DNA of 64,000 nucleotides, taken from CAYYJS01 sp964472315 (GTDB lineage Bacteria > Verrucomicrobiota > Kiritimatiellia > UBA8416). The notes under the pieces were generated by a model, which made no database searches, was not told where the DNA came from, and saw nothing but the letters and a program-made list of their open reading frames with translations. Of the stretch, positions 1 through 8,270 are shown piece by piece; position 1 is the stretch's first letter, and each line of letters opens with the position of its first letter. The position numbers and the translations under genes were made by a program. The stretch lies in contig CAYYJS010000001.1 of the NCBI GenBank assembly GCA_964472315.1, positions 79,947 to 143,946 of the forward strand, read 5' to 3'.

Positions 1-210
1 GAGATCATCGACCTGCTGCACCGGTTGCGGCGGGAGCGGAACGTCACGATCGTCACCGCGACCCACGACGCCAAGATGCTCCGGATATCCGACCGCATCG
101 CATGGATGCGCGACGGCAAACTGGAGCGTATCGAAAAGCGCGAGGAGTTCCGGATCAAGGTCGGAGGGATGAAGGCGAACATGTGCCCGGAATGCTGGGG
201 ACCGGACTGA
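1..210 (+). CDS. ABC transporter ATP-binding protein, C-terminal fragment
   Basis: Only the last 69 residues are in the window; the gene runs in from the left edge in frame 1. The segment VTIVTATHD is the beta-strand plus switch histidine (H-loop) of an ABC ATPase. It is followed by ISDRIAWMRDGKLERI, the usual end of the nucleotide-binding fold in LolD/MacB-like ATPases. The tail ends in MCPECWGPD, with two cysteines as CPEC. The protein would hydrolyse ATP on the cytoplasmic face of a lipoprotein-releasing or macrolide/peptide exporter, but the partner permease is outside the window. The family is secure from the H-loop context; the LolD/MacB subfamily is a guess. Confidence 0.8.
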   Translation, partial: EIIDLLHRLRRERNVTIVTATHDAKMLRISDRIAWMRDGKLERIEKREEFRIKVGGMKANMCPECWGPD

Positions 211-233
211 CCTGGTTGACCGGACTGACCTGG
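200..233. repeat. 18-bp-period tandem direct repeat
   Basis: The 16-mer GACCGGACTGACCTGG occurs at 200-215 and again at 218-233, overlapping the stop codon of the ABC ATPase. The continuation (GGTCAATAAGGTCAACAAGG) is also built from GGTCAA units. It looks like simple-sequence spacer DNA rather than an operator. Confidence 0.7.
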
Positions 234-297
234 TGTGTTGACCCTATTGCCAATGTGGTCAATAAGGTCAACAAGGGCATTTCTCACTTTGTTGCGC

Positions 298-435
298 TCA
301 TGCCGGCCGCGTTCCTTTGCAGTTCGGGAAGGCGGAGCAGCCCCAGAAATCGCCCTTCGCGGACTTCCGCTGGCGCATGGGCTTGCCGCACTGGGGGCAG
401 TCGGGCGCCTCGGCGGCCTTTTGTTCTTCGCGCGC
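298..435 (-). pseudogene. Truncated gene ending in a topoisomerase-type C4 zinc finger
   Basis: Reading the minus strand from about 435 to the TGA at 298-300 gives about 45 residues with a complete C4 zinc finger: CPQCGKPM, then RKSAKGDFWGCSAFPNC, then KGTRPA and stop. This matches the topoisomerase DNA-binding C4 zinc-finger family, which is found as a C-terminal tail on topoisomerase I, restriction-type nucleases and some four-helix-bundle proteins. No start codon or upstream domain can be found; the frame meets a stop at 490-492, and the sequence beyond about 435 is better explained by a gene on the other strand. I read it as a 3' remnant whose N-terminal domain has been deleted. The finger is clear; the parent protein is unknown. 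Confidence 0.6.
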
Positions 436-437
436 CC

Positions 438-623
438 TACTTCGCGAATATCGTCCACTGGTTCGCGACCTCGGCGAACTGCGAGCGGTTCATGCGGTGG
501 AGCGGTTCCGATCCGACGATGTACGTCGTATGCGCCGTGGCGCTGTTCCTCTCCGCGGGTGCGCAGTGGATCGTGACGGGGGCGAGGGGCCGGGCAAACG
601 GAGCGCGCGGCCGGCACGTGTAA
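438..623 (+). pseudogene. 5'-truncated membrane-protein remnant
   Basis: The plus frame from about 438 to the TAA at 621-623 has strongly GC-biased third codon positions and encodes YFANIVHWFATSANCERFMR, then a hydrophobic helix (MYVVCAVALFLSAGAQWIV) and a basic tail. It looks like the C-terminal end of a real membrane protein. Upstream in the same frame the composition turns non-coding, and the opposite-strand zinc-finger remnant begins at about the same point, so both genes have lost their 5' ends at one junction. The family is not recognised. Confidence 0.4.
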
Positions 624-686
624 CGGATTCCTGTTGCCGATGCGTGGCGATTCTGCAATCGTTCCCGCATGAATTCTGCGAGGTCG

Positions 687-1178
687 ATGCGGTGGCGTTC
701 GGGGGTGGGGTTGCTCTGTGTGGCGGTCACGCTGGCCGGCGGGTGCGCGACGTTCACGCGGGTACGGTTCGAGGTGGATCCGTCGGGTCTGGACTACGTG
801 CAGTTCGTCCAGCACAACCGGATGGCGGACGGACGCCTGTACACGGTGAAGCTGGAACTGCAGGGCAGCGGGTTGCTGACCTACCAGGCCGGGACGAGCG
901 AGCGTGCGCGCAGCGGGCTCTGGCAATCGCCGGACGATCCGACGTGGCAGGACCTGCGGACCGACCGGAAAGTGTTGCCGGCGGAGACGACGCGCGACGC
1001 CCTGCAGCGTATCGTGGATGCCGGCGCCTTCGACCGTGACCGCGACCTGAACCCCGACGGCCTGGAGCACCCGCTTTTCGTTCAGGCGCGCATCGGGTCC
1101 GAGCGCCGCATTTTCGTGACCGGCGAGTCCTCGTTCACCGCGATCTACAACGCGTTGCTGCAGCAGCTTGTCCGTTGA
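687..1178 (+). CDS. Predicted lipoprotein of unknown function
   Basis: A 163-residue protein beginning MRWRSGVGLLCVAVTLAGGC, a lipoprotein signal with lipobox LAGGC and lipidated Cys20. I chose the ATG at 687 because GAGG lies five bases upstream and it gives a compact signal peptide; an in-frame ATG at 669 adds six residues with no better ribosome site. The mature part has no recognisable domain. It looks like a small mixed alpha/beta protein with several Leu/Val strands (LYTVKLELQGSGLLTYQ) and ends in an amphipathic helix. It is probably anchored in the outer or inner membrane. It stands alone on the plus strand, convergent with the VTT gene. Confidence 0.75.
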   Translation: MRWRSGVGLLCVAVTLAGGCATFTRVRFEVDPSGLDYVQFVQHNRMADGRLYTVKLELQGSGLLTYQAGTSERARSGLWQSPDDPTWQDLRTDRKVLPAETTRDALQRIVDAGAFDRDRDLNPDGLEHPLFVQARIGSERRIFVTGESSFTAIYNALLQQLVR

Positions 1179-1239
1179 TTGGAACGCGCCGGAGTCGCCG
1201 TTTCCGACGGGTTGACCGGGTCCGGCGTCGGGGTGGGGT

Positions 1240-1902
1240 TCAGGGGGCGCTTCGCCGCCGGCGGCGCATGAGCGACAAGGCCAGACCGGGCAGCAGCAGC
1301 GATGCCGCGAACGCCGGGATGAAGGCATGGGTGTCGCGGGCGCAGGCGCCGACCGTGGCGTAGGCCAGCGATATGCCCGTGTTGGCCAGCGTCGCGAAGA
1401 TGGCGAATTGACGCGGATCGGACCGCAGCATGCCGAGAAAGATCACGGAGGCTTCCGCCAGTACCGGCACGGGGCGGGCGACGATGAGCATGCCGTTGCG
1501 GTAGCGTTCGTTCCAAACCTCGAGACGTTTCAGATCGGCGGCGCCGACGAGCCTTTCGGCGAGGGGGCGTCCGCCATGGCGTCCGACCCAGTATCCGATG
1601 GCGCAACTCGCGGTCATGCCGACGAGCGAGGTCAGCGCGCCGAGCGGGATGCCGAGCCACAGGCCGCACAGGGTGCTCACGACGCTGGACGGAACCGGCA
1701 ACAGGATGTCGGAGGCCAGGGCGCCGGCGAGCAGCGCGGCCAGGCCCATCCGGTTGCCGGCGCCGGCCTCGATGAGTTGCTCGATTCCGGCCTCCAGTTG
1801 CGGCCCGGCGATCAGGAACGGCATGAGGATGATGCCGAAGAGGATCGCCCCCAGCAGGAGGCGTCGGATCGGACGCGGGCGTGCGGAAGACTCGTCCGGC
1901 AT
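1240..1902 (-). CDS. VTT-domain (DedA/SNARE-associated) membrane protein
   Basis: A 220-residue integral membrane protein. After a short basic N-terminus there is a hydrophobic helix (residues about 14-32). The VTT core contains the re-entrant-loop-like motif LLPVPSSVVSTLCGLWLG, a glycine-rich helix, GYWVGRHGG and RPVPVLAEAS, and the C-terminal helices end in an RRRRR tail. The family includes DedA and TMEM41/TVP38 proteins, implicated in lipid flipping (undecaprenyl phosphate, phosphatidylethanolamine) and membrane homeostasis. The length is normal for a single-VTT protein. It starts seven bases after the stop of the upstream methyltransferase, so the two are almost certainly co-transcribed. 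The substrate cannot be read from the sequence. Confidence 0.85.
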   Translation of the reverse strand: MPDESSARPRPIRRLLLGAILFGIILMPFLIAGPQLEAGIEQLIEAGAGNRMGLAALLAGALASDILLPVPSSVVSTLCGLWLGIPLGALTSLVGMTASCAIGYWVGRHGGRPLAERLVGAADLKRLEVWNERYRNGMLIVARPVPVLAEASVIFLGMLRSDPRQFAIFATLANTGISLAYATVGACARDTHAFIPAFAASLLLPGLALSLMRRRRRSAP

Positions 1903-1909
1903 GGTGGTG

Positions 1910-2905
1910 TCACTCCGGCTTGCGCGCGCTGACGAGCCAGTGCGGCATGGGTGGCGGCATCGCCCGGCGTCGGCAGTCCACGAACCCCGCGTCGGTCAGC
2001 CAGTCGGTCATTTCCGAGTCCGAGAAGACCCATCCGTTGTTCGTCGTCAGGGCCATGTTGACGGCGAACAGCGCCGAAAATCGCGGTTGGGTATGCGTGG
2101 CGTCGGTCATCATGTCGAGCACATGCACGACGCCGCCGGGCGTCAGCGCGGCGTAGGCCCGTTGCAGCAATCGGCGAATGGCATCGGGGGATTCCTGATG
2201 CAGGACCCCGAAGAAGATCACGGCATCCTGGTCGTCGGGGAACGGGGTCGCATGGTAGTCGCCGGGGCATGTCCGGACGCGCTCGCCCATGCCGGCTTGC
2301 GCGATGAGTTCGTCGGCGACCCTGACGATGCCGGGCAGATCGATCACCGTGCAGGTCATGTGCGGGTTGGCCTGGGCGATCAGGACGGCATAGGTGCCGG
2401 GGCCGCCGCCGACATCGAGCAGGCGCCGCCGCCCGCGCAGGTCCAGGTTTGGCACGACGGCGCGCCCGATGCCCAGCGCGCGGCCGTGCATGGCGAGGAC
2501 GAAGGTGCGTGTGCGGGCCTCGTCCATCCCGAGATGCACGGCGGGCGGTTCCACCGGTTTGCCCGTGCGTACGAAGTCGGCGGCGCGGCCCCATGCCGCA
2601 TAGACATCGCGGTTGTACCGGATCGCGCCGCTCAGGTCGCCCGGTGCGCCCGGCGTCAGGAATGCCGACGCTTCGGGCGCGTTGCGATAGCGGTCATCCT
2701 CTTTCACGACCAAATCGAGCGCGGCGCAGGCATCGAGCAGCAGTCGTGTGCCGCGCGGGTTCAGCGCGCCGTGGCGGGCCACGTCGTCGGCGGTCGCGCC
2801 GGGATGCTCCGCGAGCAGCCCGAAGACGCCGAGGTCCGAGGCGGCGAACAGCACGCCGGACGCGTAGAAGGCCGAAGCCATGTCGGTGATCTTGTTCGGA
2901 TCCAT
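1910..2905 (-). CDS. SAM-dependent O-methyltransferase (methyltransferase family 2)
   Basis: A 331-residue protein with the two-part layout of the acetylserotonin/hydroxyneurosporene O-methyltransferase family. Residues 1-100 form a winged-helix dimerisation domain (GVFGLLAEHPGATADDVA, then TRLLLDACAALDLV). A Rossmann methyltransferase domain follows, with the SAM-binding motif LLDVGGGPGTYA at 162-173, an acidic ribose-binding region (TVIDLPGIV) and a late motif GGVVHVLDMM. The acceptor is probably a hydroxyl group on a small lipophilic or aromatic molecule. It is the first gene of a two-gene operon with the VTT protein. Nothing nearby names the substrate; no carotenoid or quinone genes are in the window. 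Confidence 0.85.
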   Translation of the reverse strand: MDPNKITDMASAFYASGVLFAASDLGVFGLLAEHPGATADDVARHGALNPRGTRLLLDACAALDLVVKEDDRYRNAPEASAFLTPGAPGDLSGAIRYNRDVYAAWGRAADFVRTGKPVEPPAVHLGMDEARTRTFVLAMHGRALGIGRAVVPNLDLRGRRRLLDVGGGPGTYAVLIAQANPHMTCTVIDLPGIVRVADELIAQAGMGERVRTCPGDYHATPFPDDQDAVIFFGVLHQESPDAIRRLLQRAYAALTPGGVVHVLDMMTDATHTQPRFSALFAVNMALTTNNGWVFSDSEMTDWLTDAGFVDCRRRAMPPPMPHWLVSARKPE

Positions 2906-2989
2906 GGCTGCGCATCGTAGTCGCCGGTCCGGCCGATGTCGATTCGCGAGTGACGCAATCGAGGCGCGCCGGGCGCAACGGCGACTCGG

Positions 2990-4030
2990 TCAGTGCGTGT
3001 GGGCGGTTGCCCCGCGGTCGGGCGCGACCAACCGCTTGAGGGATGGCCAGAGTAGAACGCCGAGCAGGGCGGCGACGCAGGTCCAGCGGACGATGGCGGG
3101 CAGTTCGTCATGGCAGGCGGCGGTGATTTGCGCCCCCGTGCCGGCGTAGATGGCGTCGAGCGCGAGGCCGGAGACAATGGACGTGACGGCGACGGTGCCG
3201 ACATAAACAAACGTGGCGGCGCGTCCCAGCATCTTCCAGAGCGTACTGATGGTGGCGGCGTTCGTCGCCGGGCCGGCGATCAGAAAGACCAGCGCCGCAC
3301 CCGGGGAGACGCCCTTCGCGATCAGCGCGGCGGCGATCGGCACCGAGGCCGTCGCACAGACATAGACGGGTATCCCTAAGGCCATCATCACGAACATGGC
3401 GCCGATGCCGGTGCCGATGGCGCCCGCAAAAAAGTCATCCGGCACGACGGCGGCGATGCCGCCGGCCACGAGCAGACCGAGCAGCAGCGAGACGCCGATA
3501 TCCTTCGGCAGGTCGACAAACCCATAGCGAATGGCGCGCCGCCACGCGGGCGCATGGGCGCTCTCCTTGTCGCAGCAACTGGACGTGCAGGCCGGAACGG
3601 CGGGGGCGTCGGCGATCTTCTCCGGAATCATGTTGGCCAGAATGCCGCCGATGATACCCGAGACAAAGGCGGCGACGGCGCGGAACAGGGCGAAGACCCA
3701 GCCGAGGAGACTGACCGTAACCAGAATGCTGTCGATGCCGGTCTGCGGCGTGGACAGCAGGAAAGCCATCGTTGCGCCGCGGCCCGCGCCATGTCGGCGG
3801 AGCGACGCGGTCACGGGGATCACGCTGCACGAGCACAACGGCAGCGGCACGCCGAGCAGCGAGGCCTTGAGCACCGCGCCCAGGCGACGCTGCCCAAGGT
3901 GTCGTTCGACGAAAGCCGGTGACAGGAAGACCGACAACAGGCCCGCGATCGCGAAGCCGAATAACAGATATGGCGCCATGGCTTCCAGAGTACTCCAGAG
4001 GCTGGCTAGAAAGTGCGTTGCGAGGCTCAT
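2990..4030 (-). CDS. Permease of the SO_0444-type Cu/Zn efflux family
   Basis: A 346-residue polytopic membrane protein of the predicted permease family that includes ArsP. Two homologous halves are visible. The first carries the CSCSVIPV motif (Cys66 and Cys68) with the following STPQTGIDS segment; the second carries CATASVPIAAALIAKG and AGPATNAATIS. The cytoplasmic linker has a cysteine cluster (Cys148, Cys152, Cys153), and the C-terminus is histidine-containing, consistent with soft-metal handling. The motif arrangement resembles the SO_0444 Cu/Zn efflux type more than methylarsenite ArsP, but sequence alone does not settle the metal. A 12-bp inverted repeat lies in the leader region. No metal-responsive regulator is adjacent. 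Confidence 0.85.
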   Translation of the reverse strand: MSLATHFLASLWSTLEAMAPYLLFGFAIAGLLSVFLSPAFVERHLGQRRLGAVLKASLLGVPLPLCSCSVIPVTASLRRHGAGRGATMAFLLSTPQTGIDSILVTVSLLGWVFALFRAVAAFVSGIIGGILANMIPEKIADAPAVPACTSSCCDKESAHAPAWRRAIRYGFVDLPKDIGVSLLLGLLVAGGIAAVVPDDFFAGAIGTGIGAMFVMMALGIPVYVCATASVPIAAALIAKGVSPGAALVFLIAGPATNAATISTLWKMLGRAATFVYVGTVAVTSIVSGLALDAIYAGTGAQITAACHDELPAIVRWTCVAALLGVLLWPSLKRLVAPDRGATAHTH

Positions 4031-4586
4031 GGCATCATCCTTTCCGGGTCACTGCCCGTCGTTCCGCAACTATATTGCCGACAACGATTTGTGGCTACAA
4101 GGTTCATTTGTGAACAACCCTCGTTCATCGCTTCGCCCACGGGCGCCCGGCCCGGAATGGCCGCCGCCGTCGCCTCGCGCGCCGTTCCGGTTTGGCGCGA
4201 TCCGCCGAATTGGAGTGCGCGCGGATATTCTCCATCTCACTAAGCAATTGTACAACAAATCGTTGTGAATGCTACAAGAATAGCATCATATTAGCGCCAA
4301 GGCGGGAGCAGGGCTCCTGCTTCGGGGTGGTGGTCGTGTGGCGGTCGGTCGGCGCCTCGTGCGGGCAGTACAACCGGGCTCTTGTGAACAAGTTATTAAC
4401 ACAGGTGTGAGCAGGTCGGGGGATGTGCCGGAGGAGAAGCCGGAAGCGGAAGGTCGGACCAAGGTCGGAGCGAGCGGTTCGGGGATGTTGACGGTGACCG
4501 TGCAAGGCTGCTAAACAAGTAAATTCACACATGCCCTGTGGAGGCGCTGCGTATAACGCCGGGGCGGGCGTATTCAGGGAGATGCG
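4031..4586. other. Intergenic region between divergent permease and oxidoreductase genes
   Basis: This 556-bp stretch separates two divergent genes. No convincing coding frame is present; the small open frames have poor composition. It is more AT-rich than its surroundings in two patches (4060-4115 and 4230-4290) and contains the inverted-repeat pair described separately. The sequence TGCTACAAGAATAGCA near 4271-4286 is a five-base inverted repeat. A promoter for the permease probably lies around 4070-4085 (CAATATA on the minus strand), but no confident -35/-10 pair could be fixed. Confidence 0.6.
4081..4266. promoter_or_regulatory. 12-bp inverted repeat, candidate operator pair
   Basis: ACAACGATTTGT at 4081-4092 is exactly complementary to ACAAATCGTTGT at 4255-4266. 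Each copy is itself a partial palindrome (ACAA-N4-TTGT), as expected for a dimeric regulator. The first copy lies about 50 bp upstream of the permease start, near its probable promoter. Which regulator binds is unknown. Confidence 0.4.
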
Positions 4587-5660
4587 ATGACGATGAAAAA
4601 GTTGCGTGTCGGCGTAATCGGTCTTGGAATGGGAAAGGCGCACATCAAGGGATACCAGAAGCATGCGATGGCCGAAGTGGTGGCGGTGGCCGATCTGGAC
4701 CGGAAGCGGCTGGATGCCGCGAAACTGGAGTTTGCGATCCCGAGCGTTTACACGTCGGCCGACGAGATGCTGGCGAAAGAGTCGCTGGACGTGGTGAGCG
4801 TCGCGACGCCGAACACGTTTCATAAGCCGCTCACGCTGGCGGCTCTGAAGGCCGGCGCCCACGTGCTGTGCGAGAAGCCCATGGCCATGGATGCCGGCGA
4901 GGCGCGCGACATGCGCGCGGCGGCCGAAGCGGCCGGCCGCCGGCTCATGATCAACTTCTCGTTCCGTTTCACGCCGCAGTCCTGGGCGCTGAAGCGGGAG
5001 GTCGACGGTGGCCTTCTCGGCGACGTCTACTTCGCACAGACGCGCTGGCTGCGTCGGCGCGGCATGCCCGGATTCGGCGGCTGGTTCGGTCAGAAGGCGC
5101 TCGCCGGCGGCGGCCCGCTGATCGACCTCGGCGTGCACCGTATCGACCTCGCCTTGTGGTTGATGGGGTATCCGGAACCCGACTGGGTGATGGGCGCGAC
5201 GTACAACCACATCGCCGCCGCGCGGGCCAAAGCCGAGGGCAAGGCGTTCGACGTCGAGGACTTCGCGACGGCGCTCATCCGCTTCAAGAACGGCGCGACG
5301 CTCGATGTGCAGGCGTCCTGGGCCGGCAACATCAAGCAGCGCGAGCTCATGGAAACCCGGTTGCTGGGGACGGCCGGCGGCCTGCTGCAGCACAATGTCG
5401 GCGAAGGCTACGATTTCGAGGCCGAGATGTATATCGAGCGCAACGGCTGCCAGTTCGATCTCATCCCGCACGCGCCGATCCCGAACGTCGGCTCGGCCAT
5501 GGAGCATTTCATCGAGTCCATCGTGACCGGCGTGCCGCACGTGGCGACGGCGGACGAGGGCGTCACAGTCATGGACCTGCTGGACGCGATCTACGCGAGC
5601 GCCGCGCAGGGCAAGCCCGTCCACATCGGGGCCCGGACCGCGGCGGCCGCGGGGCATTGA
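4587..5660 (+). CDS. Gfo/Idh/MocA family NAD(P)-dependent oxidoreductase
   Basis: A 357-residue soluble enzyme. The N-terminal Rossmann domain begins RVGVIGLGMG (dinucleotide loop at 12-16), and the family hallmark EKP sits at 96-98. The C-terminal alpha/beta domain carries the catalytic signature GGPLIDLGVHRIDL, with Asp180 and His184 in the positions used for hydride/proton transfer. GGGAGAT upstream of ATGACGATG supports the start. The family oxidises or reduces hydroxyls of sugars, inositols and glycosides. Here, surrounded by glycosidases and a sugar isomerase, it probably oxidises a monosaccharide or glycoside in the cytoplasm. It is monocistronic and ends at a strong hairpin. The exact sugar is not predictable. 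Confidence 0.9.
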   Translation: MTMKKLRVGVIGLGMGKAHIKGYQKHAMAEVVAVADLDRKRLDAAKLEFAIPSVYTSADEMLAKESLDVVSVATPNTFHKPLTLAALKAGAHVLCEKPMAMDAGEARDMRAAAEAAGRRLMINFSFRFTPQSWALKREVDGGLLGDVYFAQTRWLRRRGMPGFGGWFGQKALAGGGPLIDLGVHRIDLALWLMGYPEPDWVMGATYNHIAAARAKAEGKAFDVEDFATALIRFKNGATLDVQASWAGNIKQRELMETRLLGTAGGLLQHNVGEGYDFEAEMYIERNGCQFDLIPHAPIPNVGSAMEHFIESIVTGVPHVATADEGVTVMDLLDAIYASAAQGKPVHIGARTAAAAGH

Positions 5661-5674
5661 GGCGGCGCCATCCG

Positions 5675-5703
5675 TTGCCCGGACGGCGGCGCCGTCCGGG
5701 CAA
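5675..5703. terminator. Perfect 12-bp stem-loop between convergent genes
   Basis: TTGCCCGGACGG (5675-5686), loop CGGCG, CCGTCCGGGCAA (5692-5703). It lies 14 bp after the oxidoreductase stop and 34 bp after the end of the convergent GH94 gene. There is no long T-tract on either side, so it may act as a bidirectional RNA-end protector or as a weak intrinsic terminator. Confidence 0.65.
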
Positions 5704-5737
5704 TCGATAGCGCTCCTGCCACCGGTCGCCGGGGCGG

Positions 5738-8068
5738 TCAATCCGCGCGGACGGTCACCGTGTGGCGCGTGCCGGCGGGTTGGACCGGCACGAGATTGTC
5801 GGGCCGTCGCACCCCGTCGAGGGTGACTTCCGGGGGTAGACCGTTCGGCGTGCGCCGGCGCGCGATTCGGATGTCGTATGTGGCGCCGCGCCAATGCCGC
5901 TCCACGGCGGCGGTGCGCCACCGGCGCGGAAGCTGCGGATCGAGCCGCAGGCCGTCCGGCTCCGCCCGCACGCCGAGGAGCATGCCGATGGCCGTCCGGT
6001 AGTACCACGAAGCGGTGCCGGTGTTGGGCGCGTGACTGCTCTGCCCGGCCTTCGCGCTGCCATCGCGGCCGCGGTAGAAGTTCGGTACGTAGAGCGGGAT
6101 CTGGCCGGCGCGCGCGATCGTGTGCGCGCCGTGTCCCGGCAGCAGCGACCGCAGCACCGCGAAGCCGCGCTCGGACTTGCGCGCCGCGAACAGGGCATAG
6201 GCGTAGAAGGTCGTGGCGTGACAGTAGACCGACCCGTTCTCGTGCCAACCGGGGACCTTCTGGGAGAGTTTGCCGATGTCTTCGCGCATGGCGGTGAAGG
6301 CGGGGCCCAGGGTCATCGGTCCCGCCGGGGTGTCCAGCAGGGCGTCCACGGCGGCGACGCAGGCATCGGCGCGCGCGCGGTCGGCGACGCCGGCGATGAT
6401 CGCCCAGCTTTGCGCGTTGATGAAGATCTTCCCCTCGCGGTCGCGGTGGCTGCCGAACGGCAGGCCCGCATCGGTGAAGCCGCGCACGTACCACCGGCCG
6501 TCCCACGCGAGGGCATTCACCGCCGCGCGCGATTCCGCCGCGGCCTTCCGGAAGCGCGTGGCGCGGCGGCCTTCGCCGCGGGCGACGGCGACGTCGGCCC
6601 AGGTTTCAAGCGCATGTACGGTCGCCTCGGTCAGCCAGATGGATTCGCCGCGTTCGTGCAGACCGGCCATGTTCAGCGGGTCGTTCCAGTCGCCCTGTCC
6701 GATGCGGCACAGCTTGCGGCGCGTGCGATCGGCGATCAGCCATTCCAAACCCAGGCAGACGTGCTCGTAGAGCGGCACGCAGGTCTCCGGGGCATCGGCG
6801 AACGGGATGGGCACATCCAGAATGTCGCGGTCGCCGGTCTCGTTCATGTAGAACGTGACGGCCGTGGGCCCCCAACTGTTGATATCCTTGTGCGGGATGG
6901 CGTTGATCTCGATCTGCTTCACACCCTCGGCGAAGGGCATGCCGTGCGGCAGCCAGCCGTTCCGGTGTTGGTGGGCCCAGATGCGGCGGAACCAGTCGCG
7001 GCTGGACGCGGGGTCCACGTAGCTGCCGCCCATGGCGTCCTGGATCACATTCCGGCCCTGCGGGGCCAGGTTGAAACGGATCGTACGCGCGAGCATGAGC
7101 GAACGCCGGGATTGCCAGTGGTTGATGAAGTGGTTGAATTCGATGTCCGGCGTGGCGATGCGCACGGCGGGCGCGTGCGCGTCCAGAAAAGCCCGACTGG
7201 CGCGGATCGCCGTGTCGATGGCGCCGGCCTTCAGGTAGGCGCGGGACAGGCGCGCGGCTTCGCGGCGGTCCCTGGCCGGACCGAAGACAAGATTCACCGT
7301 GAACGACTTGCCGGCGGCCAGGGAACGGCGGAACTGGAAGGCGTTGACCGTGGCCTCGTTCGCCGCTTCGTAGCGGTCCGGCGCGGGCCCGAGGGTCTTC
7401 CGCGACAGGGCGGCGGGCGCGTGAAGGCCGGCCTTGCCGGCGAAATCGGCGGCGCTCAGGCTGTACGATACGGGCTTCCGATCGGCCGTGCAGAAGACCA
7501 TGTTGCGCAATTCGCGCAGGCGGTAGTAGTCGCGATAATGCACGTAGTAGTCGAAGTAGTCGTGCAGGGCGCCGTTGAGAGCCGTGTCGAACCAAGCGGT
7601 CTGTCTCAGGAGCGACCGCCGTCCGACGGGGAGGTAGGAGTAAAGCGAGACCGCGCGGCGGGTGCGCGAGAGGTTCGTGACGGTGGCGGTCCAGAGTTCG
7701 ACGTTGTCCGCGCGCGGGACCGCCAGACGGAGATCGACGGCGATGCCGTCGGTCTCGACATGCCAGGCGATGTCGCACAGCCCGGCCGAGAACGTGAAGG
7801 CGTCGGGAGCGGCCTGCACGGGGTCATGCGGAGCGCTCCAGTAACGGCCGGTAGCGTCGTCGCGCACGAAGAAGCATCGCAGGTTGTCGGCATACGGGGT
7901 CATGTTCGGCTGCTGGAATCCGGCTTCGGACACGCGGCCGCGATGATCGATCTGAACGCGCATCGTGTCGTTCCACAGATCCGAGTCCGCCGAAGCGATG
8001 AGGTCGACGTCGTGGACGAGGTAACGGGTGCCATCCGCCGAGAAGTGGGCCGCGCGGGTCGTCGTCAT
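5738..8068 (-). CDS. GH94-type glycoside phosphorylase / GH36-type hydrolase domain protein
   Basis: A 776-residue protein without a signal peptide, so cytoplasmic. An N-terminal beta-sandwich (about 1-270) and helical linker lead into an (alpha/alpha)6 barrel. The barrel carries GQGDWNDPLNMAG; the DWND (460-463) matches the cellobiose/chitobiose phosphorylase motif with the catalytic Asp. A C-terminal jelly-roll includes PEVTLDGVRRPDNLVPVQPAG. GH94 enzymes split beta-glucosidic disaccharides with inorganic phosphate to give a sugar-1-phosphate. ATG 8068 is preferred over an earlier in-frame start because AGGAGA lies just upstream. The gene faces the oxidoreductase convergently. It is a distant paralogue of the GH94 protein at 41.6-44.1 kb; specificity is uncertain. 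Confidence 0.85.
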   Translation of the reverse strand: MTTTRAAHFSADGTRYLVHDVDLIASADSDLWNDTMRVQIDHRGRVSEAGFQQPNMTPYADNLRCFFVRDDATGRYWSAPHDPVQAAPDAFTFSAGLCDIAWHVETDGIAVDLRLAVPRADNVELWTATVTNLSRTRRAVSLYSYLPVGRRSLLRQTAWFDTALNGALHDYFDYYVHYRDYYRLRELRNMVFCTADRKPVSYSLSAADFAGKAGLHAPAALSRKTLGPAPDRYEAANEATVNAFQFRRSLAAGKSFTVNLVFGPARDRREAARLSRAYLKAGAIDTAIRASRAFLDAHAPAVRIATPDIEFNHFINHWQSRRSLMLARTIRFNLAPQGRNVIQDAMGGSYVDPASSRDWFRRIWAHQHRNGWLPHGMPFAEGVKQIEINAIPHKDINSWGPTAVTFYMNETGDRDILDVPIPFADAPETCVPLYEHVCLGLEWLIADRTRRKLCRIGQGDWNDPLNMAGLHERGESIWLTEATVHALETWADVAVARGEGRRATRFRKAAAESRAAVNALAWDGRWYVRGFTDAGLPFGSHRDREGKIFINAQSWAIIAGVADRARADACVAAVDALLDTPAGPMTLGPAFTAMREDIGKLSQKVPGWHENGSVYCHATTFYAYALFAARKSERGFAVLRSLLPGHGAHTIARAGQIPLYVPNFYRGRDGSAKAGQSSHAPNTGTASWYYRTAIGMLLGVRAEPDGLRLDPQLPRRWRTAAVERHWRGATYDIRIARRRTPNGLPPEVTLDGVRRPDNLVPVQPAGTRHTVTVRAD

Positions 8069-8190
8069 GGGTATTGGTTCTCCTGATTCCGTATCGTTGA
8101 AGGGTGCGGCATCATGCCACGCCGGACGTGCGAATTCAACCGCCGATAAGGCGGGCGCAGCAATTCGCATGATGGCCGCTGGGTGACGTT

Positions 8191-8270
8191 GAAGACCGGC
8201 TAAAGCCGGTACACCAACGCCGAAATGGCGGATTCTTCGCTTGTTGGTGTCCCGCCTTCAGGCGGTCTTC
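8191..8270. repeat. REP/BIME-like palindromic repeat pair
   Basis: Two inverted units face each other. GAAGACCGGCTAAAGCCGGT at 8191-8210, followed by ACACCAAC, is mirrored by GTTGGTGT followed by CCCGCCTTCAGGCGGTCTTC at 8243-8270. Each unit has its own hairpin (CCGGCTAAAGCCGG and CCGCCTTCAGGCGG). This head-to-head arrangement is characteristic of BIMEs mobilised by REP-associated transposases (RAYTs), none of which is in the window. It occupies the 355-bp gap between the divergent GH94 and cupin genes; the rest of that gap shows nothing else. Confidence 0.75.

Noticed and set aside
4272..6506. A 744-codon minus-strand open frame
   Set aside because: It runs across the oxidoreductase gene and a perfect hairpin with low-complexity Arg-rich translation; the plus-strand oxidoreductase is certain.
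5894..8086. A 730-codon plus-strand open frame
   Set aside because: It is antisense to the GH94 gene, which has the DWND motif and proper fold order; the plus translation has no recognisable domain.
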